Positions 28,964-37,617 of a DNA stretch of 64,000 nucleotides are shown piece by piece. The notes below the pieces were generated by a model. It saw only the letters and a list, made by a program, of their open reading frames with translations. It did no database searches and had not been told where the DNA came from. Made by a program: the position numbers and the translations under genes. The DNA is from Rhodonellum psychrophilum GCM71 = DSM 17998. GTDB lineage: Bacteria; Bacteroidota; Bacteroidia; Cytophagales; Cyclobacteriaceae. The DNA lies in assembly GCF_000381545.1 (NCBI RefSeq), contig NZ_KB906687.1, forward strand, positions 1-64,000, in the 5' to 3' direction. The stretch's first letter is position 1; each line of letters begins with the position of its first letter.

Positions 28964-29458
28964 TCAAAGTTTTGCTATTTCTTCAGCCGTGAGTGTTCTG
29001 ATTAATTTTGCGGGATTGCCCCCTATGATCGAAAAATCATCAAAAGATTTATTGACAAAACTATTTGCTGCAACAATACAGAATTTCCCTAAAGTGACAT
29101 GCGGCATAATGATGACCCCTGCACCTATCCAACTGTGGTCTCCAATGGTAACTTCACCTTTTTGAAGAGGGAAAAGATTCTGCAATCTTTTTGATCCATT
29201 CGGCCCAGATCCAGACATTAGATTTATATTTTGAGCAAAACTTACATTTGATCCTATTTGTACTTTTGCATTAAAACCTTCCAATGTACATCCTGGACCT
29301 ATGTAACAAGACTCCCCTATTTCGAGCAAATCCTTGGCTGAACCAAAAATATTGACACTAGAGGCAATTCTTGTATTGTCTCCAATCCTCACATTATTGA
29401 CAGAAGAGGATTTTTCAATGTAGACATTCTCTCCTAATAAAATATTTGATGTAATCAT
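28964..29458 (-). CDS. Left-handed beta-helix acyltransferase (hexapeptide repeat)
   Basis: A 164-residue protein built of hexapeptide turns (IGDNTRIASSVNIFG, IGESCYIGPGCTLEG, IGDHSWIGAGVIIMPHVTLG) with a C-terminal NSFVNKSFDDFSIIGGNPAK typical of sugar O-acetyltransferases such as WcaF. It should transfer an acetyl or other acyl group from CoA to a hydroxyl or amino sugar. The ATG overlaps the stop of the preceding PLP-enzyme gene as ATGA (29455-29458), so the two are probably translated together. That coupling suggests it could acylate the amino sugar made by the neighbour. Confidence 0.86.
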   Translation of the reverse strand: MITSNILLGENVYIEKSSSVNNVRIGDNTRIASSVNIFGSAKDLLEIGESCYIGPGCTLEGFNAKVQIGSNVSFAQNINLMSGSGPNGSKRLQNLFPLQKGEVTIGDHSWIGAGVIIMPHVTLGKFCIVAANSFVNKSFDDFSIIGGNPAKLIRTLTAEEIAKL

Positions 29459-30369
29459 GGTTTCCTGATAAACGCTGAAATAACCTCGAAAAAATAACTC
29501 ATTTCCGCTTCGGATAAATTTTGATTACAGGGAAGAAAAAAAGCTTCCTCTCCATAAAAGATACTTGATTGTATTCCATGGTCCCACAGAAATTGTTTCA
29601 AACTGTTTAAATCTGTAATGATTCCATTGGTTTTTAACATCATGACGGAAGGTACTTCCAATGATGTCCTTTCAAACCTTTCACTCAAACCAATAGACTC
29701 AAAAAGTTTTATTCCAAAATCAAATACGCTCCTCCTTTTTTCTAAGATCGATGGAAGATCTTTCACATAATGACTCAATACTTTCAGAATATATGTCTTT
29801 GTTTTTGCTTCAATATAATGGTTGGGAGTTAATAATCCTTTATTGTCCAAAAGAATTCCTCCTATCTGTATTGGAAAAAACTTGGGGAAACTGTACGTGG
29901 CAAAATCACCATAATGACCAACCAATCCCTCCTCATCCTGACTCCAGAGCGTGGTGCAACAATCTTCAATAATTGGAATACCCAATTGCACCAGTTCCTT
30001 CATTTTTGGATAAATATATCCAAATTCATGGTTCACAAAAATAACCTTGGTTTTATCATTTATCTCCCTGTTCCAATTGCAAAAAACACTTATTTCATCA
30101 GTGACACATTTGGAGATATACGTATTCCCTGAAGTAGTGAGGATAGTTACAAAATCATCAGACTGAAGATTATAATGCGATAAAGCCAAACCTATGGCAC
30201 TTCTACCATTGTAGGTATAATAATGTGGTTTATTCTTGAATTTATCGTTAAAAGAATGCTCCGCCTCACTGGATTGTGGTAGGTTGAAATTAAAGCCAAT
30301 ATCTTTTGATTGAAAAGGTCCAATTCTAAAACATGGTGAACTATAGGGATCTGGATTTATAACGAACAT
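29455..30369 (-). CDS. DegT/DnrJ/EryC1/StrS-like PLP enzyme (short, divergent)
   Basis: A 304-residue protein that keeps the core of sugar aminotransferases: YYTYNGRSAIGLALS near 50-64 for the phosphate site, PIIEDCCTT with D136 for the pyridine nitrogen, and YSFPKFFPIQIGG with K163 as the presumed Schiff-base lysine. It is about 70 residues shorter than standard members and lacks much of the usual N-terminal arm, so it may be a partner subunit or use an unusual substrate. It follows a second short PLP enzyme (30388-31344) and overlaps a hexapeptide acyltransferase, forming a compact amino-sugar module. Confidence 0.72.
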   Translation of the reverse strand: MFVINPDPYSSPCFRIGPFQSKDIGFNFNLPQSSEAEHSFNDKFKNKPHYYTYNGRSAIGLALSHYNLQSDDFVTILTTSGNTYISKCVTDEISVFCNWNREINDKTKVIFVNHEFGYIYPKMKELVQLGIPIIEDCCTTLWSQDEEGLVGHYGDFATYSFPKFFPIQIGGILLDNKGLLTPNHYIEAKTKTYILKVLSHYVKDLPSILEKRRSVFDFGIKLFESIGLSERFERTSLEVPSVMMLKTNGIITDLNSLKQFLWDHGIQSSIFYGEEAFFLPCNQNLSEAEMSYFFEVISAFIRKP

Positions 30370-30387
30370 TTTTAATTCTTTAAAAAA

Positions 30388-31344
30388 TTATTGGTTTAGA
30401 TCTATCAATAACTCCTCAAAGGAAGATTTAATTGCTTGTACAACTACTTCTACATCTTCCAAAGTAGTATCCTGATGCGTGGGTAAGTTTAAGATACTTG
30501 ATGCTAATTTATAAGATTCCGGGAATTTTTCTTCATTTAATTCTTGAATCATTCTATAATACAGGGCACAAGTAATGACACCCTTTTCAATTAACTTGAA
30601 ATAGAGTTTCTCTCTAAGTCCATTTTCAACAATAATCGGAAAATTCAACGGAATTATTCCATCAGGCAAAACGGGATACATTATTTTAAAGCCTTTGATA
30701 CCCTGAATCAAATTAAGGTAATGCTTGTAATTATTTATCCTTTTATTGTTAATATCCTCGTAATCAGACCTGATATAAACATCCAATGTAATAGGTTCGA
30801 TCTTTTCTTTGACAAAATCCAAAGGCTTTATCCCGATTTTATCGTTGTTCAGTCTAAAAAAACCTCCGTCAGGTGTTGCAATGGTCTTGTGAATTGAGAA
30901 GAAAGCAACATCTCCCCAGTCGCCTATATTTTTTCCCTCAAATTTGGAATGGAATGCATGGGCACAATCTTCAATAAAAATAACTTTATATTTATCACAC
31001 AATTCAATGATTCTTTTCAGATCGTTTTGAACAAAACCAAAATAATGGATGATTAACAAAGCCTTGAAATCCCCGGATTTGAGCAACTCTTCTATATTCT
31101 CAATATCAGCAGAAAGGTCTTCTCTGACCTTATAAAAGTCATGTTTGACTCCGTTCTTTCGGACAGGGTCAAAAACTCCCGACCCTTCTTTATTTGTTTC
31201 ACCGATATAGGCGGGCATCAGAATTTTCCTGTCCTCATTTTCGAACAAACAAGATAGAATATGACTAAACGAAGAACGGGCCGCATTCGATAAATAGAAA
31301 TTCTTTAAATTGCCGTGAATATTTTCAGCTTCCTTAGTAATCAT
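30388..31344 (-). CDS. DegT/DnrJ/EryC1/StrS-like PLP enzyme (short)
   Basis: A 318-residue protein with FYLSNAARSSFSHIL near 16-30, LMPAYIGET near 42, VIFIEDCAHAFHS with D126, and FFSIHKTIATPDGG with K153 as the probable PLP lysine. The core matches sugar aminotransferases but the chain is shorter than the usual 370-400 residues. It overlaps the preceding GNAT/FemX-like gene by one base (TAATG) and precedes another short PLP protein by 18 bp. The pair may act as a heterodimer or on two different keto-sugars. The substrate is unknown. Confidence 0.78.
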   Translation of the reverse strand: MITKEAENIHGNLKNFYLSNAARSSFSHILSCLFENEDRKILMPAYIGETNKEGSGVFDPVRKNGVKHDFYKVREDLSADIENIEELLKSGDFKALLIIHYFGFVQNDLKRIIELCDKYKVIFIEDCAHAFHSKFEGKNIGDWGDVAFFSIHKTIATPDGGFFRLNNDKIGIKPLDFVKEKIEPITLDVYIRSDYEDINNKRINNYKHYLNLIQGIKGFKIMYPVLPDGIIPLNFPIIVENGLREKLYFKLIEKGVITCALYYRMIQELNEEKFPESYKLASSILNLPTHQDTTLEDVEVVVQAIKSSFEELLIDLNQ

Positions 31345-32294
31345 TAAATTATATTTTTTGTTGAAAAGTTTTTTGCGAAGGTAAATTTTAATGACAGATC
31401 ACACCCAATACCTTCTTTGAATTCACATAAACCGTGATTGGGGACCGAAAATTCTGTAGAAATGCCTATATCTACGAATCTAACTCCTATCTCCCTATAA
31501 TATTTGAATATATTGGAAGACAGAAAATTCATTGTTTTATGTTCGGAATATTCAGGCAAATCCCCCCAGTAGATTACTTGAACGATCTCCGGAGTCACAT
31601 AAAAAACTATGGCCCCTGCCAAAACCAATTCCTTTGACTTTACTACAAAGTAGTCTGTCTTGATCAGTTTGGCAGTTTCCTTTACTTGATCCCAACTCAT
31701 GCGCAATGGGATATTTTTTTCTTGCCTATTTATCTTGATCGCCTCATAGGCAATCTCTCCATTGTTTTCTTCAAGCTTTTCAAAAACCAAATCAGATGAA
31801 TTTGATTTTCTGAGATTCTTCCTAGCATTCTTCCAAATCAACTTTTCGTAATCCTCACCAGCATTTCCAGTTTGAAATTGATAATTGATGTCCTGAAATT
31901 GAGGTGTATATCCGGCAAGAAAAAAGGAATTGCTGAGTTTTGCCAAATAATTTTGGTCATAAAAGAAAGGTGGAAGCGCAATGGTAATTTTTTGGAATTT
32001 TTTTTCTACCAGCCAATTGTCCAATGCCGAAAGTGCCTCTTGGATTTGATGTAGTTTGATATCCTCACTGACATAATTAAAACCACCGAAAGGGGCAGAA
32101 AATGGACTCTTGACTTCATTATCCCTGACCCCTACAATCATTGAAAGTCTGATTTTTGAATCTTTGAAGATAAGATAATAGATTTCATCAACTTTATCTT
32201 TGTTCAATTCTGAAAATTCCACAGAATTGAAAACATGAAAGATGGAAGGGACTAAATTGGTGTATTCTTTATTCGATACTAAAATTAATTCCAA
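31344..32294 (-). CDS. FemX/GNAT-like acyltransferase
   Basis: A 316-residue protein with the pattern of FemAB/GNAT-fold aminoacyl or acyl transferases. An N-terminal half contains FKDSKIRLSMIVGVRDNEVK. The segment KNARKNLRKSNSSDL near 158 resembles the basic region before the second GNAT domain. VLAGAIVFYVTPEIVQVIYWGD near 220 gives the central acetyl-binding strands, and FVDIGISTEFSVPNHGLCEFKEG near 275 matches the typical closing motif. Such proteins often N-acylate an amino sugar. Here it starts the amino-sugar module of two PLP enzymes and a hexapeptide transferase. It might supply a WecD-like step, but that is inferred. Confidence 0.7.
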   Translation of the reverse strand: MELILVSNKEYTNLVPSIFHVFNSVEFSELNKDKVDEIYYLIFKDSKIRLSMIVGVRDNEVKSPFSAPFGGFNYVSEDIKLHQIQEALSALDNWLVEKKFQKITIALPPFFYDQNYLAKLSNSFFLAGYTPQFQDINYQFQTGNAGEDYEKLIWKNARKNLRKSNSSDLVFEKLEENNGEIAYEAIKINRQEKNIPLRMSWDQVKETAKLIKTDYFVVKSKELVLAGAIVFYVTPEIVQVIYWGDLPEYSEHKTMNFLSSNIFKYYREIGVRFVDIGISTEFSVPNHGLCEFKEGIGCDLSLKFTFAKNFSTKNII

Positions 32295-32425
32295 GCTGTT
32301 GGCGATTTAAATTGACAGGAAATCCGAAATGGTGAAATTTGTAATCCGCTATTTTTAGAGGGATATTTTTTGGGTGGTGGGAGACTTATTCCAAATAATT
32401 AAAGTCTCTCCTTTGGGTGTTATCG

Positions 32426-33601
32426 CTAAAAAAGACTGAGTACCGCATCCACTACCCGATTGCGGTCATCTTCACTCATACTGGATCCGCTGGGTAAACA
32501 GAGCCCAAATTCAAATATCTTTTCTGCTATGTCCGTCCCGAAATAAGGAAATGAATCATAAACAGGTTGTAAATGCATGGGTTTCCAAATTGGTCGGCTT
32601 TCAATATTAAGTCCATCCAAAAAATTGCGGATCTTATCGTTATCAATTCCGTTGGTCAACTTGGGGTCAATGAGCATACAAGTCAACCAATAATTACTGT
32701 AGACTTTTTCTCCTTCATGTAAAAACGAAATTCCTGGCAGATGGGAAAAGCTATTTTTATAAAACTCAAAATTTGCACGGCGTTGCTTGACCCTTTCAGG
32801 CAATACTTCCATTTGCCCTCTCCCTATACCAGCTGAAACATTGCTTAATCGGTAATTATAACCAATGACTGAATGTTGGTAATGAGGAGCATCATCCCTC
32901 GCTTGGGTTGCCAAAAACTTTGCTCTGTCTATGTTTTCTTTCTCAATGGAGACCAAAGCACCTCCACCTGAAGAGGTGATGATTTTATTTCCATTAAATG
33001 AGTAAACACCGTATTGACCAAATGTACCACAAGCTTTACCATTTAATGTGGAACCAATCGCCTCTGCAGCATCCTCTACAATTGGAATATTGTATTTGGA
33101 GGCTACATCCATTAGTTCTTCCATCTTGGCTGGCATGCCATAGAGATGGACAGGTATTATCGCCTTTGGTTTTTGTTTTTCATTGTTGGGCATTAATGAT
33201 GGATGATTTTTTGCGACTGTGCCATCCATACATGCGGCTATGGCATTTTCAAGAGCAACTGGACACATATTCCAAGTATCAGGTTCACTGTCCACAAATA
33301 TCGGGATTGCTCCTAAGTACATAATCGGGTTGGCAGAGGCACAGAATGTCAGTGATTGGCATATCACATAATCCCCTCTTTTCACCCCTAAAAGAATAAG
33401 TGCCAAATGGATGGCTGCTGTCCCAGAAGATAAAGCAGCGGCATGACCACAATCGGAAAAACTCTCAATTTCTTTTTCGAACTGATTGATGTTTTCACCA
33501 ATTGGAGCGATCCAGTTTCCTGCAAATGCTTCGTCAACATAAACTTGCTCCTTACCCCCCATATGTGGTGGAGATAGCCATATTCGCTTATATTCAGACA
33601 T
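32426..33601 (-). CDS. pglE: PglE-like nucleotide-sugar 4-aminotransferase
   Basis: A 391-residue DegT-family aminotransferase starting SEYKRIWLSPPHMGGKE. ALSSGTAAIHLAL near 56-68 holds the phosphate site, VEDAAEAIG the pyridine-binding aspartate, and VYSFNGNKIITSSGGG the Schiff-base lysine K206. The IWLSPPHMGG opening and GNWIAPIGENI are typical of PglE/PseC-like enzymes that aminate UDP-4-keto-6-deoxy-GlcNAc to UDP-QuiNAc4N-type sugars. It lies downstream of a PglC-like transferase and a PglD-like acyltransferase, completing most of a trideoxy-diamino-hexose pathway. The PglF-type dehydratase is not in the window. A 215-bp gap separates it from the preceding gene. Confidence 0.84.
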   Translation of the reverse strand: MSEYKRIWLSPPHMGGKEQVYVDEAFAGNWIAPIGENINQFEKEIESFSDCGHAAALSSGTAAIHLALILLGVKRGDYVICQSLTFCASANPIMYLGAIPIFVDSEPDTWNMCPVALENAIAACMDGTVAKNHPSLMPNNEKQKPKAIIPVHLYGMPAKMEELMDVASKYNIPIVEDAAEAIGSTLNGKACGTFGQYGVYSFNGNKIITSSGGGALVSIEKENIDRAKFLATQARDDAPHYQHSVIGYNYRLSNVSAGIGRGQMEVLPERVKQRRANFEFYKNSFSHLPGISFLHEGEKVYSNYWLTCMLIDPKLTNGIDNDKIRNFLDGLNIESRPIWKPMHLQPVYDSFPYFGTDIAEKIFEFGLCLPSGSSMSEDDRNRVVDAVLSLF

Positions 33602-33816
33602 ATTTATTATTTAAACCCGTGTAATGCGTTATCATTTATAATCCAACTTGAAATTTATTGATAATCTGTCAGTTGGGTAATTTTTTTTGACTTCACCAAA
33701 TCGGTGATATGCCTCATTTTCTAATTGGTCTGATTTTCATGGGGTTTCAACCCCATTAGGTAAGCTGTTGCCTATTTCGGGTTAAACTTGGAATATACCG
33801 AAATAAAAAAACAAGC
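33602..33816. other. 215-bp non-coding gap with a 7-bp hairpin
   Basis: This gap separates the holo-ACP synthase gene from the pglE-like gene. It contains ATGGGGT/ACCCCAT (33739-33745 and 33750-33756, 4-nt loop) without a following T-run on either strand. I found no TTG/TAnnTTTG promoter pair. It could be a processing or attenuation site inside the operon. Confidence 0.45.
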
Positions 33817-34188
33817 TTAGTCAGCGCTTAATTCCAGTACCTGAACAGTTGCAACAGAAATGGTTTTAGTATGACTAATACTTAAACTAAGTTTCAGTGT
33901 CGGCTTACTGCTTGATGGATAGGAAGAAAAATACACAAAGGGTGACCCATCCTTTAGATGTTTGATTGTGATGGAATGAACATCAAGTTTTACCAAAGAA
34001 TTAAGTGCTTTTACGGCTGCTTCTTTGCCACACCAGATTCCCGCAAGAGTTTCCCATGGCTTTGGCTTTTGGATGGCAAAACTCCATTCTTCTTCTTGAA
34101 ATAATTTTTGAAGTAAATAAGGTTTTAAGAAATAAAGTCTTTTAAATCTACCGGTATCTTCAATATCTATTCCCGAATAGATATTCAC
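33817..34188 (-). CDS. Holo-ACP synthase-like 4'-phosphopantetheinyl transferase
   Basis: A 123-residue AcpS-type protein. GIDIEDTGRF (residues 6-15) carries the Mg-binding aspartate and WCGKEAAVKAL near 53 is the second catalytic motif. It transfers phosphopantetheine from CoA to a serine of an acyl carrier protein, most likely the ACP encoded at 36743-36967. The start is GTG at 34186-34188, overlapping the preceding stop as GTGA, so it is coupled to the PglD-like gene. Its presence makes the acyl module independent of the housekeeping AcpS, which is unusual inside a polysaccharide operon. Confidence 0.84.
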   Translation of the reverse strand: MNIYSGIDIEDTGRFKRLYFLKPYLLQKLFQEEEWSFAIQKPKPWETLAGIWCGKEAAVKALNSLVKLDVHSITIKHLKDGSPFVYFSSYPSSSKPTLKLSLSISHTKTISVATVQVLELSAD

Positions 34189-34850
34189 TTTTGGATGGCA
34201 ATTATTCTTTCTTTGAATCTGTAAAAAACCACCTCATCATCCTTTACCGACTGCGAAATCGTCATCCCTGCCATTATTTTATTTCGATTGCCAATTTCAA
34301 TAGCAGGGATCGTGGCTGCATTGATCCCAAACATATTTTCATCACCCACAATGGTATTTCCTGAAAGACACACATTTGGGCTTAAAAAATTGTATTTCCC
34401 CACTTTGCTGTCATGTCCAATACTGCATCTACTGTTGACCATGGTAAAATCTCCAATCTCTGTGTTTGGACCTAAGGTCACATTAGGAGCAATAACAACC
34501 CCTATTCCAATTTTAGCGCTTCTCGAGATATAAGCATCAGGATGAACAAAGGAAATGAATTCAGCACCTTCAATGAGAAATCTCTCTATAATGCTTTTTC
34601 TAAACTGAAGATTTGCAATTCCGATTAAGTAGCAGCATTTATGATCGACTTTATGCGCTGAAATGGTCCCTAAAAAAGGAGCAGATAATTTATATGCATG
34701 GTACTTGGAGACATCATCATCCAAAAAGCCCTTGACATGTAATTTATTTATAGACCCTCTTTTTTCATTGTCAAAGTAGATATAATCATCAAGTTCTGCA
34801 GAATGACCTCCGGTACCTATAATAATAACATCTTTTATATCTCCAGTCAT
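34185..34850 (-). CDS. PglD/NeuD-like sugar N-acyltransferase
   Basis: A 221-residue protein with the two-domain layout of PglD/NeuD: an N-terminal Rossmann-like UDP-sugar domain starting DVIIIGTGGHSAELDDYI and a C-terminal left-handed beta-helix (IGVVIAPNVTLGPNTEIGDF, SIGHDSKVGKYNFLSPNV). Family members acetylate the 4-amino group of UDP-trideoxy-diaminohexose using acetyl-CoA. Flanked by ACP, KAS III, reductase and holo-ACP synthase genes, this one may instead accept an acyl group from ACP; that is an inference. The start is the ATG at 34848-34850; one TTG codon extends the frame upstream. Confidence 0.84.
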   Translation of the reverse strand: MTGDIKDVIIIGTGGHSAELDDYIYFDNEKRGSINKLHVKGFLDDDVSKYHAYKLSAPFLGTISAHKVDHKCCYLIGIANLQFRKSIIERFLIEGAEFISFVHPDAYISRSAKIGIGVVIAPNVTLGPNTEIGDFTMVNSRCSIGHDSKVGKYNFLSPNVCLSGNTIVGDENMFGINAATIPAIEIGNRNKIMAGMTISQSVKDDEVVFYRFKERIIAIQK

Positions 34851-34895
34851 CAAAATTTAATTTAAATAAATGATTCGAAAACAATATGAATTAAC

Positions 34896-35663
34896 CTATC
34901 TGGAAAGATAGCCACCATCAACAATCATGTTGGTACCAGTTACCCATTTTGAGGCATCTGAAATTAAATACAAAGCCGCATTTGCAACGTCTTCAGTTTC
35001 TCCTAAGCCAAGAGGATGCTGTTGACTAACGACTTTCATCGATTCTTCGTTCTGCCTGTACAGGGATTTGTTTGAAAGCGGGGTATTAATCACCCCTGGG
35101 GAAATGGCATTGAAGCGGATTTGATTATCGGCATATTCCAAAGCCAAGCTTTTTACAAGAGCAACCAATGCAGATTTGGTCATGCCATACAGTGATTTCC
35201 CCCTTTCTCCTGTTTCACTCAAAACTGAAGAAATCAAGACAATACTCATTCCATTTTCTGACCGGACACCTCGTTTTAATATCCTTTGAATCAAATCAAT
35301 TGCAGAAAACAAATTTATCTGAAAAGCCTCTAATATTTGTTTCTTTTTCAAGACTTTAAATGGGAGTGTAGGAGAAACACCCGCGGCATAAATCAATCCG
35401 TAAACGGGTGCATGTTCCTTGAGAATCACATCGAATGCAGCTTCATCCTTCTCTGGTTCATCTAAAAAATTCATGGAAATTATGACATGCTTTTCTGAAT
35501 CGGCACACATCGCCTTGGTTTCATTTAACCTTTTGACATCCGTTCCATGCAGAATTAATTTAGCGCCATGACCTGAGAGTACTTTGGCACATGTCTGACC
35601 TATCCCCGAAGAAGCACCCGTAATTATTATTGTTTTTCCAGTAAGGTCGAAAAGCGTACTCAT
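34896..35663 (-). CDS. FabG-like short-chain dehydrogenase/reductase
   Basis: A 255-residue classical SDR with ITGASSGIGQ near 14-23, IYAAGVSP near 92, the catalytic SLYGMTKSALVAL (YxxxK) near 155 and the closing VTGTNMIVDGGYLSR typical of FabG-type 3-oxoacyl-ACP reductases. Next to KAS III and ACP genes, the natural role would be to reduce a 3-oxoacyl-ACP to a 3-hydroxyacyl-ACP. A sugar or other alcohol substrate cannot be excluded. It lies 12 bp after the KAS III gene. Confidence 0.84.
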   Translation of the reverse strand: MSTLFDLTGKTIIITGASSGIGQTCAKVLSGHGAKLILHGTDVKRLNETKAMCADSEKHVIISMNFLDEPEKDEAAFDVILKEHAPVYGLIYAAGVSPTLPFKVLKKKQILEAFQINLFSAIDLIQRILKRGVRSENGMSIVLISSVLSETGERGKSLYGMTKSALVALVKSLALEYADNQIRFNAISPGVINTPLSNKSLYRQNEESMKVVSQQHPLGLGETEDVANAALYLISDASKWVTGTNMIVDGGYLSR

Positions 35664-35675
35664 TTTCTTAAAGAA

Positions 35676-36734
35676 TTAAATTTCAACCAATTCCGAAATA
35701 TGCATATCTCCTGTTTCAAGAACGGCAGTTGCCCATGACATCCCGACTCCAAAGCCAGAAAGCAATATTTTTTTGTTCCCTTCAATTTTACCTCTCAATT
35801 GAGATACTATCGTCAGCGGTATGGAAACAGAAGATGTGTTTCCGAAAAACTCAATACATGAAGGTACTTTTTCCTCAGGCAGTTTAAGTTTTTTGCCCAA
35901 ATACCCATTCATGAAAGAATTGGCTTGATGAAAAACAAAATAATCTATTACATCTTTGGTATTATCAGATGCTTCCAGAATCTGTTTGATATCTTTTGGG
36001 ATCTCCTTTATCACAAAATTAAACACTTCGGGGCCATCCATAGTCCCATGTTCATCGCTGGATATGTTACCATGTTCATCGATTATTTTTTCCTTTATGG
36101 TATCCGGTGAGCTTGGATGTCTGCTTCCTCCACCTTTTATTTTGATCAAATCCTCTCTTGATCCATCAGAATTGAGGGAAAAAAACGATTTTGTGAAAGT
36201 GTCTTTTTTCTCTATCAAAGCGGCTACCCCACCATCCCCAAACAAAAAAGCTGTTTTTCTATCTTTGGGATGATAGACGCGTGACCTGGTCTCTCCGACC
36301 AGAAGCAGGGCTTTTCTGATTTGACCTCCTTGTACCAGCCCAAAAACTACAGACAAACCATAAACGAAAGCCGAACAACCGAGACTTATATCAAAAGCCA
36401 TTGTAGATTTTCCCAAGCCCAATCTGTCCTGCAAGATTACGGAGGTGGCAGGCATCTTATAATCCGGTGTTTGTGAAATAAAAACTAAAAGATCTATTTC
36501 CTCTTTGTTGATTTTCAAATCACTGATCAATCTCTCCGCAGCCGCAAAAGCCAAGTCAGATGAGCATGTTCCTGGCTCGGCAAATCTACGTTCTTCAATC
36601 CCCGTCTTCTCTACGATCTCGCCTACATCTTTTTCCGGGAAATATTTGGTGTACTTCCTGTTGATGATTATATTTTTCGGTACTGCTGCCGCAAGACCTA
36701 CTATACCTACTTTATCGTAGCTTAGAAATGCCAT
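35676..36734 (-). CDS. 3-oxoacyl-ACP synthase III-like condensing enzyme
   Basis: A 352-residue thiolase-fold protein with the complete KAS III triad: C120 in DISLGCSAF, His in YFVFHQANSF and Asn in FFGNTSSVSIP. The opening KVGIVGLAAAVPKN and GIEERRFAEP also match FabH. KAS III condenses an acyl-CoA primer with malonyl-ACP to give a 3-oxoacyl-ACP. Between an ACP gene and an SDR gene in a glycan operon, it probably builds a short acyl chain for a sugar. It is probably not the housekeeping fabH, which usually lies with fatty-acid genes. Confidence 0.88.
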   Translation of the reverse strand: MAFLSYDKVGIVGLAAAVPKNIIINRKYTKYFPEKDVGEIVEKTGIEERRFAEPGTCSSDLAFAAAERLISDLKINKEEIDLLVFISQTPDYKMPATSVILQDRLGLGKSTMAFDISLGCSAFVYGLSVVFGLVQGGQIRKALLLVGETRSRVYHPKDRKTAFLFGDGGVAALIEKKDTFTKSFFSLNSDGSREDLIKIKGGGSRHPSSPDTIKEKIIDEHGNISSDEHGTMDGPEVFNFVIKEIPKDIKQILEASDNTKDVIDYFVFHQANSFMNGYLGKKLKLPEEKVPSCIEFFGNTSSVSIPLTIVSQLRGKIEGNKKILLSGFGVGMSWATAVLETGDMHISELVEI

Positions 36735-36742
36735 AGAATACG

Positions 36743-36967
36743 TTATTGATTTTTATTTACGTAATCGAATAATTCCTGAAGCGTAGTGATTTGATTAAAA
36801 CTACTTGTTGGAATAGTTACACCAAAATTCTCATCAAGTTCTGCGATTAAAGTCAATTGGGAAAGTGAATCCCATTCATCAAGCTCCTTAAAATTCAATC
36901 CAAGAGAAAGTTCTTCAACTGATACTTCCAAAGCGTCTGCTATAATTTCCAAAAATTTTTCTTCCAT
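36743..36967 (-). CDS. Acyl carrier protein
   Basis: A 74-residue acidic protein with the phosphopantetheine attachment site EWDSLSQL (S34) and the expected helix pattern, for example LTLIAELDENFGV after the site. It should carry acyl chains as thioesters on a phosphopantetheine arm added by the holo-ACP synthase at 33817-34188. It lies 5 bp after the sugar-transferase gene and 8 bp before the KAS III gene. The small size and DSL motif make it a secure call. Confidence 0.93.
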   Translation of the reverse strand: MEEKFLEIIADALEVSVEELSLGLNFKELDEWDSLSQLTLIAELDENFGVTIPTSSFNQITTLQELFDYVNKNQ

Positions 36968-36972
36968 AATAA

Positions 36973-37587
36973 TTAATTGTTTAATGAATTGCCCTTAAAT
37001 GCTTCAACTGTCGAAGAGCCTTCTCCTGAAATTCCTTCCCTGAAAAACACCTTCTTGATTGTCAAGCCAATAATTTTTAAATCAAGAATGAAACTCAGAT
37101 TGTCGACATACCAAACATCCAATTCAAATTTTTTCTGCCACGATATCATATTCCTACCGTTGATTTGAGCCCAACCTGTAATTCCTGGCTTTACTTCATG
37201 TCTTCTTTTTTGGAAGTCATTATAAAGGGGAAGGTATTTAACAAGCAAAGGACGGGGTCCTATTAAGCTCATATCTCCTTTTAGTACATTGAATAACTGA
37301 GGCAATTCATCCAATGACGTAGACCTCACGAATTTCCCTACAGCCGTCAGTCTTTCAGCATCGGGAAGCAAATGTCCTTTTTCATCTTTTTTATCATTCA
37401 TTGTTTTGAATTTAATAATCCGGATGATTTTCTCTCCTTGACCCGGTCTGTTCTGAACAAAAAAAACATTCCCACTATTGGCAATGGAAAGAAAGATAAA
37501 AACAATCAAGATCACGGGACAGAGAACAATCAACATAAGCAGTGAAACCACAAAGTCGATCAGTCTCTTTATAAAAACTCTGTACAT
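36973..37587 (-). CDS. PglC-like phosphoglycosyl transferase (initiating sugar transferase)
   Basis: A 204-residue bacterial sugar transferase with one N-terminal hydrophobic segment (residues 9-36), FKTMND near 60, the catalytic pair in [10 protein letters not shown] (D93, E94), [10 protein letters not shown] near 111 and [15 protein letters not shown]. It has the short monotopic layout of PglC and WecP-like enzymes. It transfers a phosphosugar from a UDP-sugar to undecaprenyl phosphate, the first step of repeat-unit assembly. It is the only initiating transferase in the window. The donor is likely the UDP-trideoxy-diaminohexose made by the PglD/PglE-like neighbours. Confidence 0.9.
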   Translation of the reverse strand: MYRVFIKRLIDFVVSLLMLIVLCPVILIVFIFLSIANSGNVFFVQNRPGQGEKIIRIIKFKTMNDKKDEKGHLLPDAERLTAVGKFVRSTSLDELPQLFNVLKGDMSLIGPRPLLVKYLPLYNDFQKRRHEVKPGITGWAQINGRNMISWQKKFELDVWYVDNLSFILDLKIIGLTIKKVFFREGISGEGSSTVEAFKGNSLNN

Positions 37588-37617
37588 AATTTAGTGATAC
37601 AACCTCTTTAGGAGCAA

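Noticed and set aside
32381-32408. Inverted repeat GAGACTT/AAGTCTC between genes
   Set aside because: Arms are only 7 bp with a 14-nt loop and no T-run. It is too weak to call a terminator or operator.
33739-33756. Hairpin ATGGGGT/ACCCCAT as an intrinsic terminator
   Set aside because: No T-run follows on either strand and the stem is only 7-8 bp.
34896-36967. Housekeeping fatty-acid synthesis cluster
   Set aside because: The genes are embedded between glycan genes, and a PglD-like acyltransferase gene plus a dedicated holo-ACP synthase gene sit with them. FabD, FabF and plsX-type neighbours are missing.
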